A stretch of 64,000 bases of DNA from Mytilisepta virgata (taxonomy: Eukaryota; Mollusca; Bivalvia; Mytilida; Mytilidae): NCBI GenBank assembly GCA_028015205.1, contig CM051512.1, forward strand, positions 18,259,139 to 18,323,138, in the 5' to 3' direction. Within the stretch, counting starts at the first letter, position 1, and each line of letters begins with the position of its first letter. The translations under genes were made by a program, and so were the position numbers. The notes beneath the pieces are model-generated. The model did not search any database. It had not been told where the DNA came from and saw only the letters and a list, made by a program, of their open reading frames with translations. Shown here one piece after another: positions 35,385 through 47,265 of this stretch.

Positions 35385-35640
35385 CTCGGTGGCCGAGTGG
35401 TGAAAGTAGTTCGTCATGCCTACTAATGATCACTAGCCTGTCAACACTTGGGTTGTGAGTTCGAATCTCACTTGTGGCGGGGTGTTTTCGACTCCGATCT
35501 AAATTGACAAGGATTAACAATTTTCCTACCGAAGGTCGGTGGTTCTCTCTGAGTACTCCGGCTTCCTCCACCAATAAAAACAGGCCGCTGCGAAATAGCC
35601 AAATGCACTGAAAACGGCGTAAAACCCCAACTAAACAAAC
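35385..35640 (+). mobile_element. tRNA-derived SINE (Ser/Leu-like head)
   Basis: The head has an A-box-like TGGCCGAGTGGT and a B-box-like GAGTTCGAATCTC about 65 bases apart, as in class II tRNAs. The body contains GAGTACTCCGGCTTCCTCCA, CCAATAAAAACAGGCCGC and GAAATAGCC, then ACGGCGTAAAACCCCAACTA and an AAACAAACAAATC tail. That is the layout of a mollusc SINE with a conserved 3' domain. I do not call a functional tRNA because the acceptor stem is not intact. Confidence 0.75.
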
Positions 35641-35734
35641 AAATCAAAGAAAGTAAGGGGATATTTTTATCCTCTTCGCCTGTTCGTCCGTCAGTCACAC
35701 TTTTATATTTCATTTTTAACGTTAAATGCATTTT

Positions 35735-36095
35735 ATTCTATACAGTATTGTCATACACTTACATTGTATGTAGATACGGAATAAAGTTTTAGAATTTTAA
35801 TATTCAAAACTTTAGCCAACAGGGGTACACTTTCGAGAATTGTGAATCAAAGCTACGACGTGAACTCTTTTTTTTTCTAAATTCATGCATTTTATTTATA
35901 CGTGGATTCACAATAAGTTTTTAGAATTTTGATTTTCAAAATGTTGGGTCGACATGCGTGTAATTTCAAAAATTGTAAATTAAAGCTACGACCTAAACTC
36001 TTACAGTATTACCTTATTTCTACACAATATTGTCATACACTAAAGAGTAGAAGTACAATAAGGTCTTATAATTTTGATTTTGATTTTTCAAAAAC
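35735..36095 (+). repeat. Tandem repeat, three diverged units of about 130-145 bp
   Basis: Units are anchored at TTTTAGAATTTTAATATTCA (about 35787), TTTTTAGAATTTTGATTTTC (about 35919) and CTTATAATTTTGATTTTGAT (about 36063). Two also share AAAGCTACGAC.T.AACTC, and two share ATTGTCATACACT.A. The third unit is incomplete. Confidence 0.6.
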
Positions 36096-37547
36096 GGGAG
36101 ACAGTATTCAAACATATGACTGGGAAAATTGAGAAGTATTTGATCATCCCGTAGCTTTCGTTTCCGGGAAGAAGTAGACACAACCTTTGCCTGTTCATGT
36201 GCATTTTGTTACTGATTTACAAGCTATTGGATTTGTTTCTCTTAGCACGTGAAAGACGATTTCAGGTGTAAATAAGACATTACCTCGACGCGATTAATTT
36301 ACGCCTTTCGTTCCTCGGTGAAGGTAACGACTTCCAAAATGAAGGACAGAAACCAAAGCATTGTTCATTTAAATTGTGTAGTATGTTGCTATTTTAACAG
36401 CTATTGGATTAGTGTCTTCAGTCAAGTGTAGAAGATACCGTACCAACAATGCCAGAAGGGAAAGCCTACATTATAATACAGAGACAATACCTGAGAGAGA
36501 CGAACCAAAACGGAAACAAACAGACGGACAGAGAGAGACATACGAACAATCAACACTGCAAACTAAAGCGTGGGCAATGCGAAATCTTCTGTTAGGATCC
36601 GCACACCAGTCTTTCACCTTATTGTAAATTGGCAAAGCATATTTATGCAGCAATCTAAAAATGTAATCAAAAGGCACGGTCAATGATAGTAATATTAATT
36701 ATCAAATTCTATAATCTGCGCATAGCACTAATACATACTAGTACTTGAAAAAAATCCAACTGGTATAGGAAATTCAACCTTCTTAAAAAAACAAGGAGTG
36801 CACCAGTATGTTCTGGAAGGCTAAAAATTTCTCGGAAGATCTTTTGTCTTTGTTGTTGTTCTTACACATTGATAAAGCATATTTAGTAAAAGTTATGGAA
36901 GGTCAAGGTTTTTCTGGTCTACACCGGGTTTGGGAACGATACTTTCAGCTCAACAATTTTGAATAAGCTATTATTTTATTTTACCCTTGTTGAATAAAAA
37001 AATCAAAAGCTTTCATTCTGAATAAACTTATATTACAAATAAAAATACGTAACTCACTAAAATGTTAAAATGTCAGTTCTACATATTTATTTGTAAGTAT
37101 TAAAAAGAATGTAACATCAGCGAATAGTAAAACTCGTTAGAGAGCTATTTCGATCCTAACCTTGGATGTTTCCTGTACTTCCGTAGATGTTAGATTTTTA
37201 ATGATAGCAAATAGTCGATACATAATTATCTTCATGTTAATAAGATCATCAAACTTAATTATCAGTTCCGATTTACTGTGCACTAAAAACATTTACAATT
37301 ATGCTGTTTAGAAAAAATATGTTTGTATTTCTAAGGTTCCTGTGCTTTTCGTGATAGATAAAAATAGCCTACTTGTTTTAATTCGCAATTCGCAATGTGT
37401 TTTTTTTTGTTTGTTTTTTTTAATAAATTGTTTTAGTTATTATTTTGTTGTATCCCTCTGGTCTAGTCTTTTTGTTGTCGTTCTAAAGAATTATTCTTTG
37501 ATTTGAATTTCGATTTTATCTAACAAAATGCTTTGCCCATTTGCTTG
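36096..37547. other. Intergenic, nothing firmly recognised
   Basis: A splice-acceptor-like tract (GTGTCTTCAG, near 36421) precedes 36422-36630, which is open in more than one frame and GC-richer than its surroundings. I could not support an exon. Confidence 0.35.
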
Positions 37548-37975
37548 TTATTCTTTTATCAATATTTCGTTTAAAGTTATCCGTTCAGGTCTTACTGGAA
37601 TTAACATATCGCCACACTTTTTTGTCCACTTGCAAGAAGCATTTTTGTAACATCCATCATCTCCTTTTTGGCCTAATAAGATAATATTCACGGTGGTACT
37701 AACACTTGTTCTTTCATTTGTCAGCCAAACCATTTCCTGTGAATTTAGTTCCATAAGAACAAATTTCATATGAGAGGTATTCACCTTTTTGACAACAAAA
37801 TTTGCATCTATATCGGTTAATTTGAAACTAATTTCACACTAACCTTGTTCTCTGGAACAAAAGTCATCCTGCAAAATTTTTGTTAAAATATCGTGCATCG
37901 TTTGACTGTTAGAATCAGCAACAAGAATTTTGAAATGGAACATGTGGAAATTAGATTTAGACATCGTTTTTTGAT
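37548..37975 (-). pseudogene. Unidentified coding remnant, frameshifted
   Basis: On the minus strand, 37975-37840 encodes K-I-L-V-A-D-S-N-S-Q-T-M-H-D-I-L-T-K. Then, in a shifted frame, comes a V-S-V-K-L-V-S-N stretch ending in a stop. In a further frame (37784-37548) follow 78 residues with C-Y-K-N-A-S-C-K-W and P-E-R-I-T-L-N-E near the end. The first part has a clear paralogue at 39740-39880. Comparing the two, a one-base length difference accounts for the first frame change. Splicing could explain part of this (GTTAGT follows the first piece), but the gap is too short for a normal intron. Family not recognised. Confidence 0.45.
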
Positions 37976-38399
37976 AGCCAACATTTTAGTTGAATCATAA
38001 AATAACAAAACAATTTGTTACACAATTAAATATCTCCTTGGCCTAAGAGGGGTTTTTGTTCTCGTATTTTGGACTCATTTTGGCATTTCAATTGCTTGTC
38101 GATTGTTTCTTAAATACATTGTTGAAATGTGTACATGATCATCATATGTATCAACACAGATGGTATCTTTATTGGTTGAAATCTATGTATCTATTATACC
38201 AATAAAATCGACATTTCTGAGTGAATAAGATATCAGTTTACATTCTAAATATTCTGTAGAACTGTTTTACGAAGTTGATTTGATACACCAGATTTCGCGA
38301 TTTTTCGTATTCACACGCAGTAAAAGATACCCTATAGCTGCATGCAATCCTATATATAGCCAAATAATTATCTATAGCACATGTACCTCCTACACTAAC
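37976..38399. other. Intergenic, nothing recognised
   Basis: AT-rich, no supported feature. Confidence 0.4.
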
Positions 38400-38780
38400 A
38401 GTATTCTATTAAGTATTCATTTCCGAGATTCCTTGGAAAAGCAGTATCATGTAACCTTGGGTTTTTGTTTCTTCTTACGAACAGTAATGTGAAAAAATAA
38501 ACACATTAGCTATCACAGTTTTAAGTAACTGTCACTTGCTTGTAGTTTGTCGAAAGCAATGTTCATTTTTAAGCTGACACATAAAGACGCAGTATCCGAA
38601 TTACTGGAATTACATGGAAGCTACAAAACAACGTCGTAGTAAAGTTTGCATCGCATTTCATTCTTAATTAAAAGAAGAAATCTGTTACCACTCCCAATGA
38701 ATACTTACTAAAATAATTATTTGACAGCTTATTGTTTGTTTCTGAAGCCGGGTTTTTAATTCAAAAATTCGCCTAAAACC
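38400..38780 (-). repeat. Module F, copy 5 (inverted)
   Basis: CCGAGATTCCTTGGAAAAGC, GTCACTTGCTTGTAGTTTGT and AAAAGAAGAAATCTGT match the inverted copy at 23800. Confidence 0.6.
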
Positions 38781-39177
38781 TTTCAAAATCACTGGAGGCA
38801 TAGCCTTGTATGTGAACTCTAACGATTTGCTAATAATAACTAATAAGTGAGTTACAAAAAATATTTCTACATACCTCAATATCGCTTTGGGAGACAGTTT
38901 TAACCCAAATGTGCCAAACTAACGGTTTTAAGACGTGAAGGAAACTCAGAACTAAAACAAATTTTTGGCTGTAAAGGATATTATGTATCTCCTTTCATAG
39001 ACAGTAGAATGGTTTTTGGTCTGAATTTCCTTCTTGACAATATTTCAAAAAAATGATGCAAATTGGCCAAAATCTCAAATATATACACAACTATTGCTGG
39101 TATAAAACTTATTATTACTTTGCTTTTATTTTTTACTTTTCTCTTTTTGGAATACTATTTTAGTTTTCAAGTTTGTA
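38781..39177. other. Intergenic, nothing recognised
   Basis: AT-rich, no supported feature. Confidence 0.4.
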
Positions 39178-39245
39178 GGCCGTGAGCACAATTGATGAGT
39201 CGTATATCGACTAAATGTGCACATCTTGTGCATCAAAAGTTTGAG
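39178..39245 (-). repeat. Repeat E fragment (inverted)
   Basis: TAAATGTGCACATCTTGTGC then ATCAAAAGTTT is the complement of the repeat E head. Confidence 0.6.
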
Positions 39246-39359
39246 GAAAGACTATGAATCCCCTGACAAAAATAACATAAAATGATAAATACAACCGTAG
39301 CAGATAATCTGCCTTGGTAAAAACACTAAAACATAGCGAGATGAGTCGGTTTTATGATT

Positions 39360-39660
39360 ATCTACACGGATTACACGGAATAAAAATGCATCTGGAATTG
39401 TGAAATTCACACACTACACAACGGTTGATAATACATATAATTTTAGGAAATAAAGTATGTGTATGGTCAATGTAATATGTGATTGCAGCCACAAGAAATG
39501 ACCTTCGTTATTTTTACCTTTTTTATCAGAGTTTTCTAAATATGCCACTTATAAAGAAAGAAAAATGTTAACCTTTGGAATCATATTGTTACATAATATT
39601 GTTTGCTCAGACAACTCTTGAAAATACCTTGAAATAAGAACTAACGATTAATACAAAACG
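39360..39660 (+). repeat. Local duplication K, copy 2
   Basis: Matches 34425-34760 in order and orientation. Confidence 0.65.
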
Positions 39661-39739
39661 TTGTCTGTTAAATTTATTACCACATGTATTCAATCTGGAA
39701 TTTTTTTTCAGAGAAAATGTGTTCCATGAACATTTACGT

Positions 39740-39880
39740 ACAAATAGGTTTCTTTGAAACTAATTTCACACAAACCAAATTATCTGGAATAATGTCACAT
39801 TGCAGATTTTTTGTAAAAATATCTTTCATCTTTTGACAGTTAGAATCAACAGCAAGAACTCTGATTCGGAAACGGTAAAA
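39740..39880 (-). pseudogene. Paralogous copy of the coding remnant at 37548-37975
   Basis: The minus-strand frame reads R-V-L-A-V-D-S-N-C-Q-K-M-K-D-I-F-T-K, continuing to V-C-V-K-L-V-S-K without a stop across the point where the other copy is frameshifted. Only about 40 codons survive. It runs directly into repeat family I. Confidence 0.5.
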
Positions 39881-41870
39881 GATAGCTGATTAAATTTATT
39901 GAGAAAAATGTTCATCTCGTCAAGACGCAACTTTGTCGTGTTTCAGTCAAAGCAGTATATCAACTCCTTATAGGATTTATTGGCCCTTGAATATTTAACA
40001 GAACACGTAAATGGTCAAAACTCATAGTTTTAGAGATTTGAGACTTGCACCAATGTTCATCAGAGATCAAAAACTTCAAAATGACCCCAAGGTCAAAGGT
40101 CAAGGTCAAATTGACCTCTGACTTCAAATCTTGTTACCGCTCTGAGTCATTAACCGTAAAAGATAACTGATAAAAGGTATTGAGAAAAATGTTTAGAATG
40201 TCAAGATATACATTCGGCTCGTTAGGTTCGAATCCGTACAGTGACAACTTATAGGGGTTAGTGCCCTTGACACTTTTATATTTTATTTTATATCTCGCAA
40301 ACTATAATAGATAGAAAGAAACTGTCAATACAAAAAAATAATTGTTTCAAAAGATCTACATTTTGGTACAAAGGTCAAAGGTCAGAGATCAAGGTCATCG
40401 AAAAGGCCCTTAGCAACCGATGGAAAAGTACCTAGCAACCATATAAATTTATGTTCAGGAGCCTATATTTAACTGTATAAGTGAAAATGGAAGGTCAAGG
40501 GTCAAGGTCAATGAAACTGTCTATAGCAACTGATTAAAAAGCCCTTAACAACCATATATAATTATGTTATATATTATATATTATAAAAATGTCAATTTTG
40601 ACCATATATCTTGTTATCGAAATAACTCAGAAACTGTAAGAGATAGCTGATGAAATATAATAGAGAAATTGTTTGTCTTGTCAAGACGCATCTATTATTT
40701 TTGCGACTCAATTTGACGACTCTTTGTTAGAGTTATGTCCCATTAAATACATAACTGAACACGAAGTGGTCAAAACTCATAAACAGTTAGTCACAGATAT
40801 AGGGATTGAATCAGTTGCAAATCATCTCATTCATATGTCCATTTCTAGTAGCATGAGAAGATTGACTAGCAACCATATATATTATATGAGAAGATTGACT
40901 ACAAAAAAAAAGAAAAACAATAATAAACACCTTTGCTTACAAATGTTACATAGTTGACCTCATATTTAGCAATAATATCCAAACAAATTTAAGAACAATC
41001 ATATTTCAACCAGAAAATTGTGGTTCGAAGAGTACAATGAGCATATTAATAAAAGAAACAAAATTCTTTATTGCTGTTGTGTATCATTCGCAAATATTAC
41101 CTCACTTTGGATTGAACTAACCATTATAAATATCAAAATTCGAAATTTTGGAACTAATTCATATAATGTTCAATCAATTTACCGTATTGGTTGACTATTG
41201 TACCCCCAAAAGGTTCAATATTATAGATATGAACAAAACATCTTTGTCTTTCAACTCAGGGTTTGTTTTGAACTGGGGATAGAACATGAATTTCATACGA
41301 TTAAAGGCAAGTAAGCGAAGACGTCCCATATTATTTCGTCCCTAATTAGTTCACTACAGTAGAGACTTTGGATTTGCATCCAATGGTCATTAGATATAAA
41401 AACCAAATGTTTGACATATCAAGACACTAGTTTGTTTTTATTTGGTCAAACCATTTTGACGACTCCTTATCATAGTTACTTCCCCTTGAACATTTGACGC
41501 TTTTTAAGTCAGAAGTCATGAACGGTTAGTCGCAGAGACTTGGGATTTCCACCAGTGACCATCACAGGTCATGTCCTTGAAATTGAAACCTGATCTCTGA
41601 CCCTAAACCTTGATAAACCGTAAAAGATAGCTGATACAGAAGAAAATGGAGTGTCAAGAGTCCAATAAAAAAGTCCCTAGCAACTATATATAATAATGTT
41701 CAGAGCAACTATACAAGCAAAAGAGAAGGTCAAGAGTCAAGGTCTTGGTTAATATCCTTAGCAACCATGCAAACAACACCCTAGAAACCATATATGTAAA
41801 TACAAACTTGAGATAAAAGGTCAATCTGACCCGGGAAAGACCTTGCAATTGTTCTCTGAACAATTGTCTT
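39868..41870 (+). repeat. Repeat family I: diverged units rich in AGGTCA
   Basis: At least four diverged units share TGTCAAGA..C, an ACTCCTTAT.G.GTTA..GCCC block, AAACCGTAAAAGATAGCTGA, ATTTTGGTACAAAGGTCAAA and TTAGCAACCATATATA. Unit starts are near 39905, 40195, 40675 and 41410. AGGTCA and close variants recur, with runs at 40090-40125, 40370-40400, 40490-40515 and 41730-41755. No gene. An ORF-like stretch at 40673-40957 is simply repeat I. Confidence 0.65.
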
Positions 41871-41875
41871 CTAGT

Positions 41876-42240
41876 TGTTTCTCCTATTCTTGACGAGTTC
41901 AGTTGGTGGGATAAAAATACATTATATTTTTAACCACTTCCCAGTGATTAAATTTCTGCATGGGAATTCCCGTCTTTTTTTTTCTACAGTTATTAGAACG
42001 ATAAACTATAGAAGTCCAGAAATGACGTCTATGTAAACAAAGTACATGGCAACATTTTCTTAAGGTTTTTGTCGAAAATCATAGGAGAAACAGATTCTCC
42101 TTCAATTTACCCGTGAGTTATGGAATTGCTCCACTCTCAAAAGTTAAATTTTATATTTAAACACGCGAGCTTTAACGGAAAATTTAACTATCTCTTGTGG
42201 AGAAATTCCATAACTCCCTCGTACCTGAAGGAGAATCTAT
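41876..42240. mobile_element. Foldback (hairpin) element, copy 1
   Basis: Near-identical in parts to 53756-54132. It contains a long inverted repeat with arms at about 42093-42152 and 42179-42237 (GATTCTCCTTCA against TGAAGGAGAATC, and TTATGGAATT.CTCCAC), separated by about 26 bp. No coding sequence. Non-autonomous. Confidence 0.7.
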
Positions 42241-42299
42241 ATATTATATATAACTATGTCAGGTGATCATAGTTAAACGTCAGACTTTTTAACAGAATA

Positions 42300-42710
42300 A
42301 ATACAAAAACCACTAAGTACAATTTATCACAAATGCCTTGAAGATACCACAAGACTTAAATTAAAAGGGACCTAAATTAGGAAAACCTAATTTTGGGGTT
42401 TAATTTAGGCATATTTGCATCTCTACAATAGTATCCAATTTGATGTTAATTAACTCGCAGATGCAGTAAGAAACCTATAAATGAAAAGTTAATATGAGCT
42501 AATTTCCCTCGGCAAGATTCTATACATTTTAATCTGGTATTTTGTATTGTAAGAAGAGTGTTACGTAACCATAGGCTATTATTTCTTTCTATCTTTTTCA
42601 AAGAAAATAATCCAGTTATCTGTCAGGGTTTTACCAATAAGAAGTGTGTTATCAAACAGAATGTACATTTCTATAGTTTAAACCTAACAAACTTTACATA
42701 CTAATTTTAC
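42300..42710 (+). repeat. Module G, copy 3; left end of segmental duplication copy 2
   Basis: Matches 24860-25230 in order and orientation. Confidence 0.65.
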
Positions 42711-43149
42711 TTCCTTTAAATAAATTGTACCAAATGACATTTATACCTTTCATATTGTATCAGAAGTAAAGTATAATGCATCAGTTCCCAGTGAAAACTA
42801 ATAATTAAAATAACCTGTCTTGGCTAGAATTAAGTCAAAACAAGCACATTTTCACCCTGATATCTAAAACAATTGTAACTTGTTTTACTAGCGGTCATCT
42901 TTTTGGTAATAATACTGTATTGCCTCAGTGTTTTTGTACACCGGAAGATCACCATATATAGGGGATAGGTACCGATAAAACGGTTTCTTATGTTTACCCC
43001 AACCCTTTTTCAGTGTGTGTAACAAGACCGACGATTGGATTGTGTTAATTGACTGGTGTATTATTGTTGATCATTCCTTTTATACATTCTGTTATTTATT
43101 TCGTGTCATGAAAATTTGTCATTACAGAATCACCTCACCAAACGCCGAC
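42711..43149. other. Intergenic; contains a short repeat D fragment
   Basis: AT-rich. AATTGACTGGTGTATTATTG near 43048 is a diverged, inverted repeat D core. Nothing else recognised. Confidence 0.4.
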
Positions 43150-43505
43150 AACAGTGTTATCGAATAACTCAAAAACCATAATAGATAGAGGAAAACCGAA
43201 AGGTTCAAAATGTTTGTCCCATCTGAAGGTTGATTTGTCGTTTTGGTTTAAAGCGATTCGACAAACCCTTATTTGAGTTATCTGCTCTCAACCGAGTTTG
43301 CTTTCCTAAAAGACATGGGGGCCTTTACTTTTGTCTTCTTCATCATAAAACGGTGTCGAGGTCAAATGTCAGATTTGATCTTGACAAGTGATCTTGTACA
43401 TTGTTTTCGAAACTCTTACAGATAGATCAGCAGTATCATGGGATGTTCACAATGTTGAGATTCCTTTGGTCTAACTGGATTTGAAATCGTACAATGATTC
43501 CTTAT
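43150..43505 (+). repeat. Repeat family I, left part of a split unit
   Basis: AACTCAAAAACCATAATAGA, AAATGTTTGTCCC, AAACCCTTATTTGAGTTATC and ATGATTCCTTATAGT match family I landmarks. The unit breaks off at about 43505 and resumes at about 46528. Confidence 0.55.
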
Positions 43506-43549
43506 AGTCACACTTGGTTGAACATGTAAATCATTAAAAAACGAGTAAC

Positions 43550-43660
43550 GTTCGAAACATGTGCGTGTAACGTGCGGATCGTGTGCGTGAGACGAGCGAA
43601 TCGTGTGCATTTATTTTGCGTGTGGTATGAAACGTGCGATTTGAATCGTGTAACTTGTAT
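43550..43660 (+). repeat. GTGCG-type minisatellite, left
   Basis: Degenerate 20-22 bp units of the form CGTGCGNATCGTGTGCGTGA. Confidence 0.65.
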
Positions 43661-43794
43661 GATTTCATTGGTCGAGACAGATTTTGAAATGTGTGAATTC
43701 AAACTCGAATTAAAATATTGTATGAACGAACTTTCATGTTGATATTAATAATCCCCACATATTCTAAGTATTTTCTTTTACTAATGTAAAGAAA

Positions 43795-43850
43795 AGGACA
43801 AATATACATAAGGAGCAAATAAAAAAAAAGTAATCCATTGGACAGACAAA
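43795..43850 (-). mobile_element. Repeat B' fragment
   Basis: GGACAAATATACATAAGGAG then GTAATCCATTGGACAGAC is the outer end of B'. Confidence 0.5.
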
Positions 43851-44739
43851 TTATTCAATTTATTTGGTTACAAAAAAAATAGTATAATAAAAATGTCTCC
43901 AAAATTAAATGATCATATAACTTTCATACAACATTTGCACATTAAACATAGATTTGAGCTTTCACTTGTTTGCAAAAATATCTTATATTATTATTATCTG
44001 GCCATTTTTAAATCATCAAAGTTCATTTTTTACCGAAGTAATTTTTTGGTCATTATGTTCCCCAAGTCGGTTAATCCCCGACCGAATATTTGGCTAAAAT
44101 AACATCTCATTAGACAAGGGATTAAGAGGTCATTAGAGGGGAAATGTATGTTACCTGTAAATGTAGCTGAGACAAGCATTCTGATTGTAGAAAGGAATAC
44201 ATAACAAATCTTAAGGTAAGGTTTGCGCTCTCCTTGGATTTTTATCATTATAATATTGGAGTAATGTGACATATTTATTTGTTCATTGGAGGAACCTCTC
44301 TTATTTAGTGGCATTTTTAAGAAAATCGCCCGTCCAGTTTTTTTTGTAAAAACAGCTCAAAATTTGGATTTTTGGTAATTTTGTCACAATGTATTTATTT
44401 TACTATTTTCAAGAAATAATTCATGTAAGTATTAAAACTATTAAAGTTTTTAATGAAAATTGTAAAAATCATTATAATCTAGATATTATTTATCAAATCT
44501 GCATGAAAATGTAAGAAAAAATCATGAAAACACAACATTTTAACATCTCCTTGCAAAAAATAGAGACGTTGCCATGACAACAAAAAGGTGAAAATTTCCT
44601 GTTTCCGGGTCCCACGATTTCATGAATAATTGAGAACTAATAGATTTAAATATTTCCATTATAATAAAATAACAAAATTCATATGTTCCCGATCTCGTTT
44701 CCATGGAAACGGATGCTATATTAACCCCTCTTAAACACA

Positions 44740-45060
44740 TAAATAAAGTATTTTCCCCGTTTTGTAAGAAAATAAATCACTGAAAGCCGTTTTTAGGGGA
44801 CATAGAAATGCCGGTCGTCCGTCCGTCTGTCCGTTCGTCCTCATTTTAAGCGCTCTCATGCCTATATTAATTTGCGGATTTTGATGAAATTCATATGGAA
44901 GTCTTGTTTTCATAGTATCTAGATCAAGTTTAAATTCGAGTATAGTAAAACAAAGTACTAAACAAATATTGTGTTGGATCTGTTTAACATGCATCGTGGC
45001 ACAATGTATGTTCAACTTTAAAACATGCCCCATGCATGGCATGTGTGTTTTTTTTAATTT
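44740..45060 (-). repeat. Probable bivalve dispersed repeat
   Basis: The GTCCGTCCGTCTGTCCGT run followed by TTTGATGAAATTCATATGG and ACATGC-rich sequence resembles a common bivalve repeat. No second copy of this length in the window. Confidence 0.35.
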
Positions 45061-46419
45061 TTTTTTATGTATGAAAAATACTGCATAGTTTTCCCTTTTT
45101 ATATTCTAAATAGAAATAAGAAAAAACATCAAATTATAAATGTAATAGGCGCTGACCTGCGAGAAGGAACCCTTCCCTCAGCTAACCATATCCCTACCAA
45201 ATCATAGCTCTACATAACCAGAAAATCAATGGACATTTTTATTGAACTAATGAAATCAAAATACACGTAGATATTCAAAATCTCTTCTTGAACTTTTAAA
45301 GGTTAGATTTTCAATTCGTAGAAAGATCAGGATTTATGACCTCCATGAGTTCGTTGTTTGAATTTCGTAGCATGTAGCGACTCTATTACATGTACATGTA
45401 ATAATGATTTATTAACTGTATCCTCATAATTTCTGGCCATCTTAAAGACGATCAGTTACTGAAATCTAATAATTCAAAACATCGGTAATGATGAAATCGT
45501 TCATAAACATGAGACTTTGTCGTTTTAAAAAATATTCTCCCAAATTAACGTTGATCAATATTCAACACATAGATACACGCTTCGGCAATTGTGTAGACTT
45601 TCACCTGTTTCTGGCAAAAAAAAACTTTTCTTAAATTGACATTGATCTAGTTCCCGAATGCATTCCAAGCAATAGAGCAACGTTTTGATTTTTAATCGTT
45701 AAACATGTGATTAGATTCACTGCTACGATGTGTTTACATTTTGTCAGACGATAATTGTACGCAACGCGCTTTTTCGACGTTGTTAAAATTCACCGGATTA
45801 AACGCTCAAGTGATCAGAACTTTTCAATTCGAGTTATCTCCCTGTGACCGCAAACCTAACCTTAAATATTTAAAACAATTTTTTTTTATAAACATTTTTA
45901 CAATCTCACTTATAATAAACTATTAAACATTGTATATCTGAAGTATATATACAGATGAATAAGTATTTTTCCATTCAGATGAACTCTTAATCCCTTGTTT
46001 AATTTGATGATGTTTTAGCCCAGTAGTCGTTCGTAGATTACGCCCGCATGGTATGATGTCTTTTGTTTGAAAGAAGCTATAATTGTGGCGTAATGTTTAT
46101 TGCACAGACAACCTTTTTATTATCATATCAATTTGGTTAATATGCCCTAGCCAATTACATTAAAATAACACGAAACACGAAGTTCTGTTATAAAGATTAA
46201 TAACTTTCACATTACAAATTAGCATATGCAAATACATTTTTTTATTTGAGAAAAAAGGTTAATGTGGACCGTTCAATTTATCCAGCTTCCTTTTATCGTA
46301 CTTATTTATTCAAAATCAAATGCAATTTTAAATAGTACACTGCTATTCATATCTGGCATCAAATATAATTATTCGGTTCGTTATATTCTGTTCGTATCTT
46401 ACAACACAATTTATAGAAA

Positions 46420-46510
46420 TCGCACGAAATGTGCGTGTATCGTGCGAATCGTGTACGTGTAACACGCGAATCGCATGCGTGTAACTTGTGAATCGTGTGA
46501 GTGTGGTTTG
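46420..46510 (+). repeat. GTGCG-type minisatellite, right
   Basis: Degenerate units such as CGTGCGAATCGTGTACGTGT, of the same type as the left array. Confidence 0.65.
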
Positions 46511-46527
46511 GTGCGTTACACGCTCAA

Positions 46528-47010
46528 CCATGTTTATTGCCTTTGACACTTTTTCATTTTTTAGTATATCTAAAAAAACCATAAGAAAATGTCAATACAA
46601 AAAATGATCGGTTTCAAAAGACTTACATTTTGGAACCATGGTTTAAGGTCATAGGTCAAGGCCATTGATTCTGTCCGTAACAACTGACATGACTGATAAA
46701 AAAGAACATAAATTTAGATTCAGGAAGCTTGAATTTACCTGTACAAGTCAAATTTTAGAGTTAAAACACAAAGGGTCCATACCATAGAAAAATTCCCTAA
46801 CAACCACATACATGTGTATTTAGGTCCTGGACCCTATTTTATAGTTTTACGAGTCAAAATGCAAACTCAAGGTTCAATTTCATTGAAAACGTCCATAGCA
46901 ACCGATGACAAATACCTATATATGTGTTCAAGACTCTATATTTTAGCTGCACAAATCGAAGTTGAAGGTCAATCAAGTCAATGATCAGGGTCACGAATCG
47001 ACCTTTCGTT
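46528..47010 (+). repeat. Repeat family I, right part of the split unit
   Basis: TTGCCTTTGACACTTTTTCA, then AATGTCAATACAAAAAATGA and CATTTTGGAACCATGG closely follow the unit at 40265-40500. AGGTCA variants are at 46645-46665 and 46972-46995. Confidence 0.6.
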
Positions 47011-47179
47011 GGATTTTTCTCTTATCAACTTTTCCGTTTATCTGATTGCATCGGTATACTTTTGGCAATATGTTCATGGTTTCATAAATGTCAAATTATT
47101 TCACAAGTAATTTTAATTAGCGCCAGTTTTTGAACCTAGTCGACATCAATGTTAGCCAATTGCACTTTCTTGTGTCTAC

Positions 47180-47265
47180 ATCAAACTGTCATACCTCTTG
47201 GTGTTTTGCGGGAATTCATATTGCTACTTTTTAGATACTGTGTTGTCTTGTTCTAAACGCCTAAA
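47180..47265 (+). repeat. Repeat H, copy 2
   Basis: TTGGTGTTTTGCGGGAATTCA then TTGCTACTTTTTAGATA.. matches 25900-25980. Confidence 0.45.

Larger units (their letters stand above)
43506..46527. mobile_element. 3-kb insertion with minisatellite at both ends
   Basis: Lies between two halves of a family I unit. Near each end are degenerate CGTGCGAATCGTGTGCGTGT-type minisatellite arrays (43550-43660 and 46420-46510), in the same orientation. The inside holds a B' fragment (43795), a likely bivalve repeat at 44740-45060 with a GTCCGTCCGTCTGTCCGT run, and no recognisable gene. The outer junctions carry similar AACATGTAAAT and AACCATGTTTAT sequences, possibly a target duplication. Confidence 0.5.

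Noticed and set aside
35385..35485. Possible functional Ser/Leu tRNA gene
   Set aside because: The promoter boxes are fine, but stems are not intact and the sequence continues into a SINE body and tail.
40673..40957. 94-codon open frame (+)
   Set aside because: Composed of repeat family I landmarks that recur in other frames in sister units.
44810..44850. GTCCGTCC-rich run as a CRISPR-like or regulatory array
   Set aside because: Short, without spacers, and typical of a common bivalve dispersed repeat.
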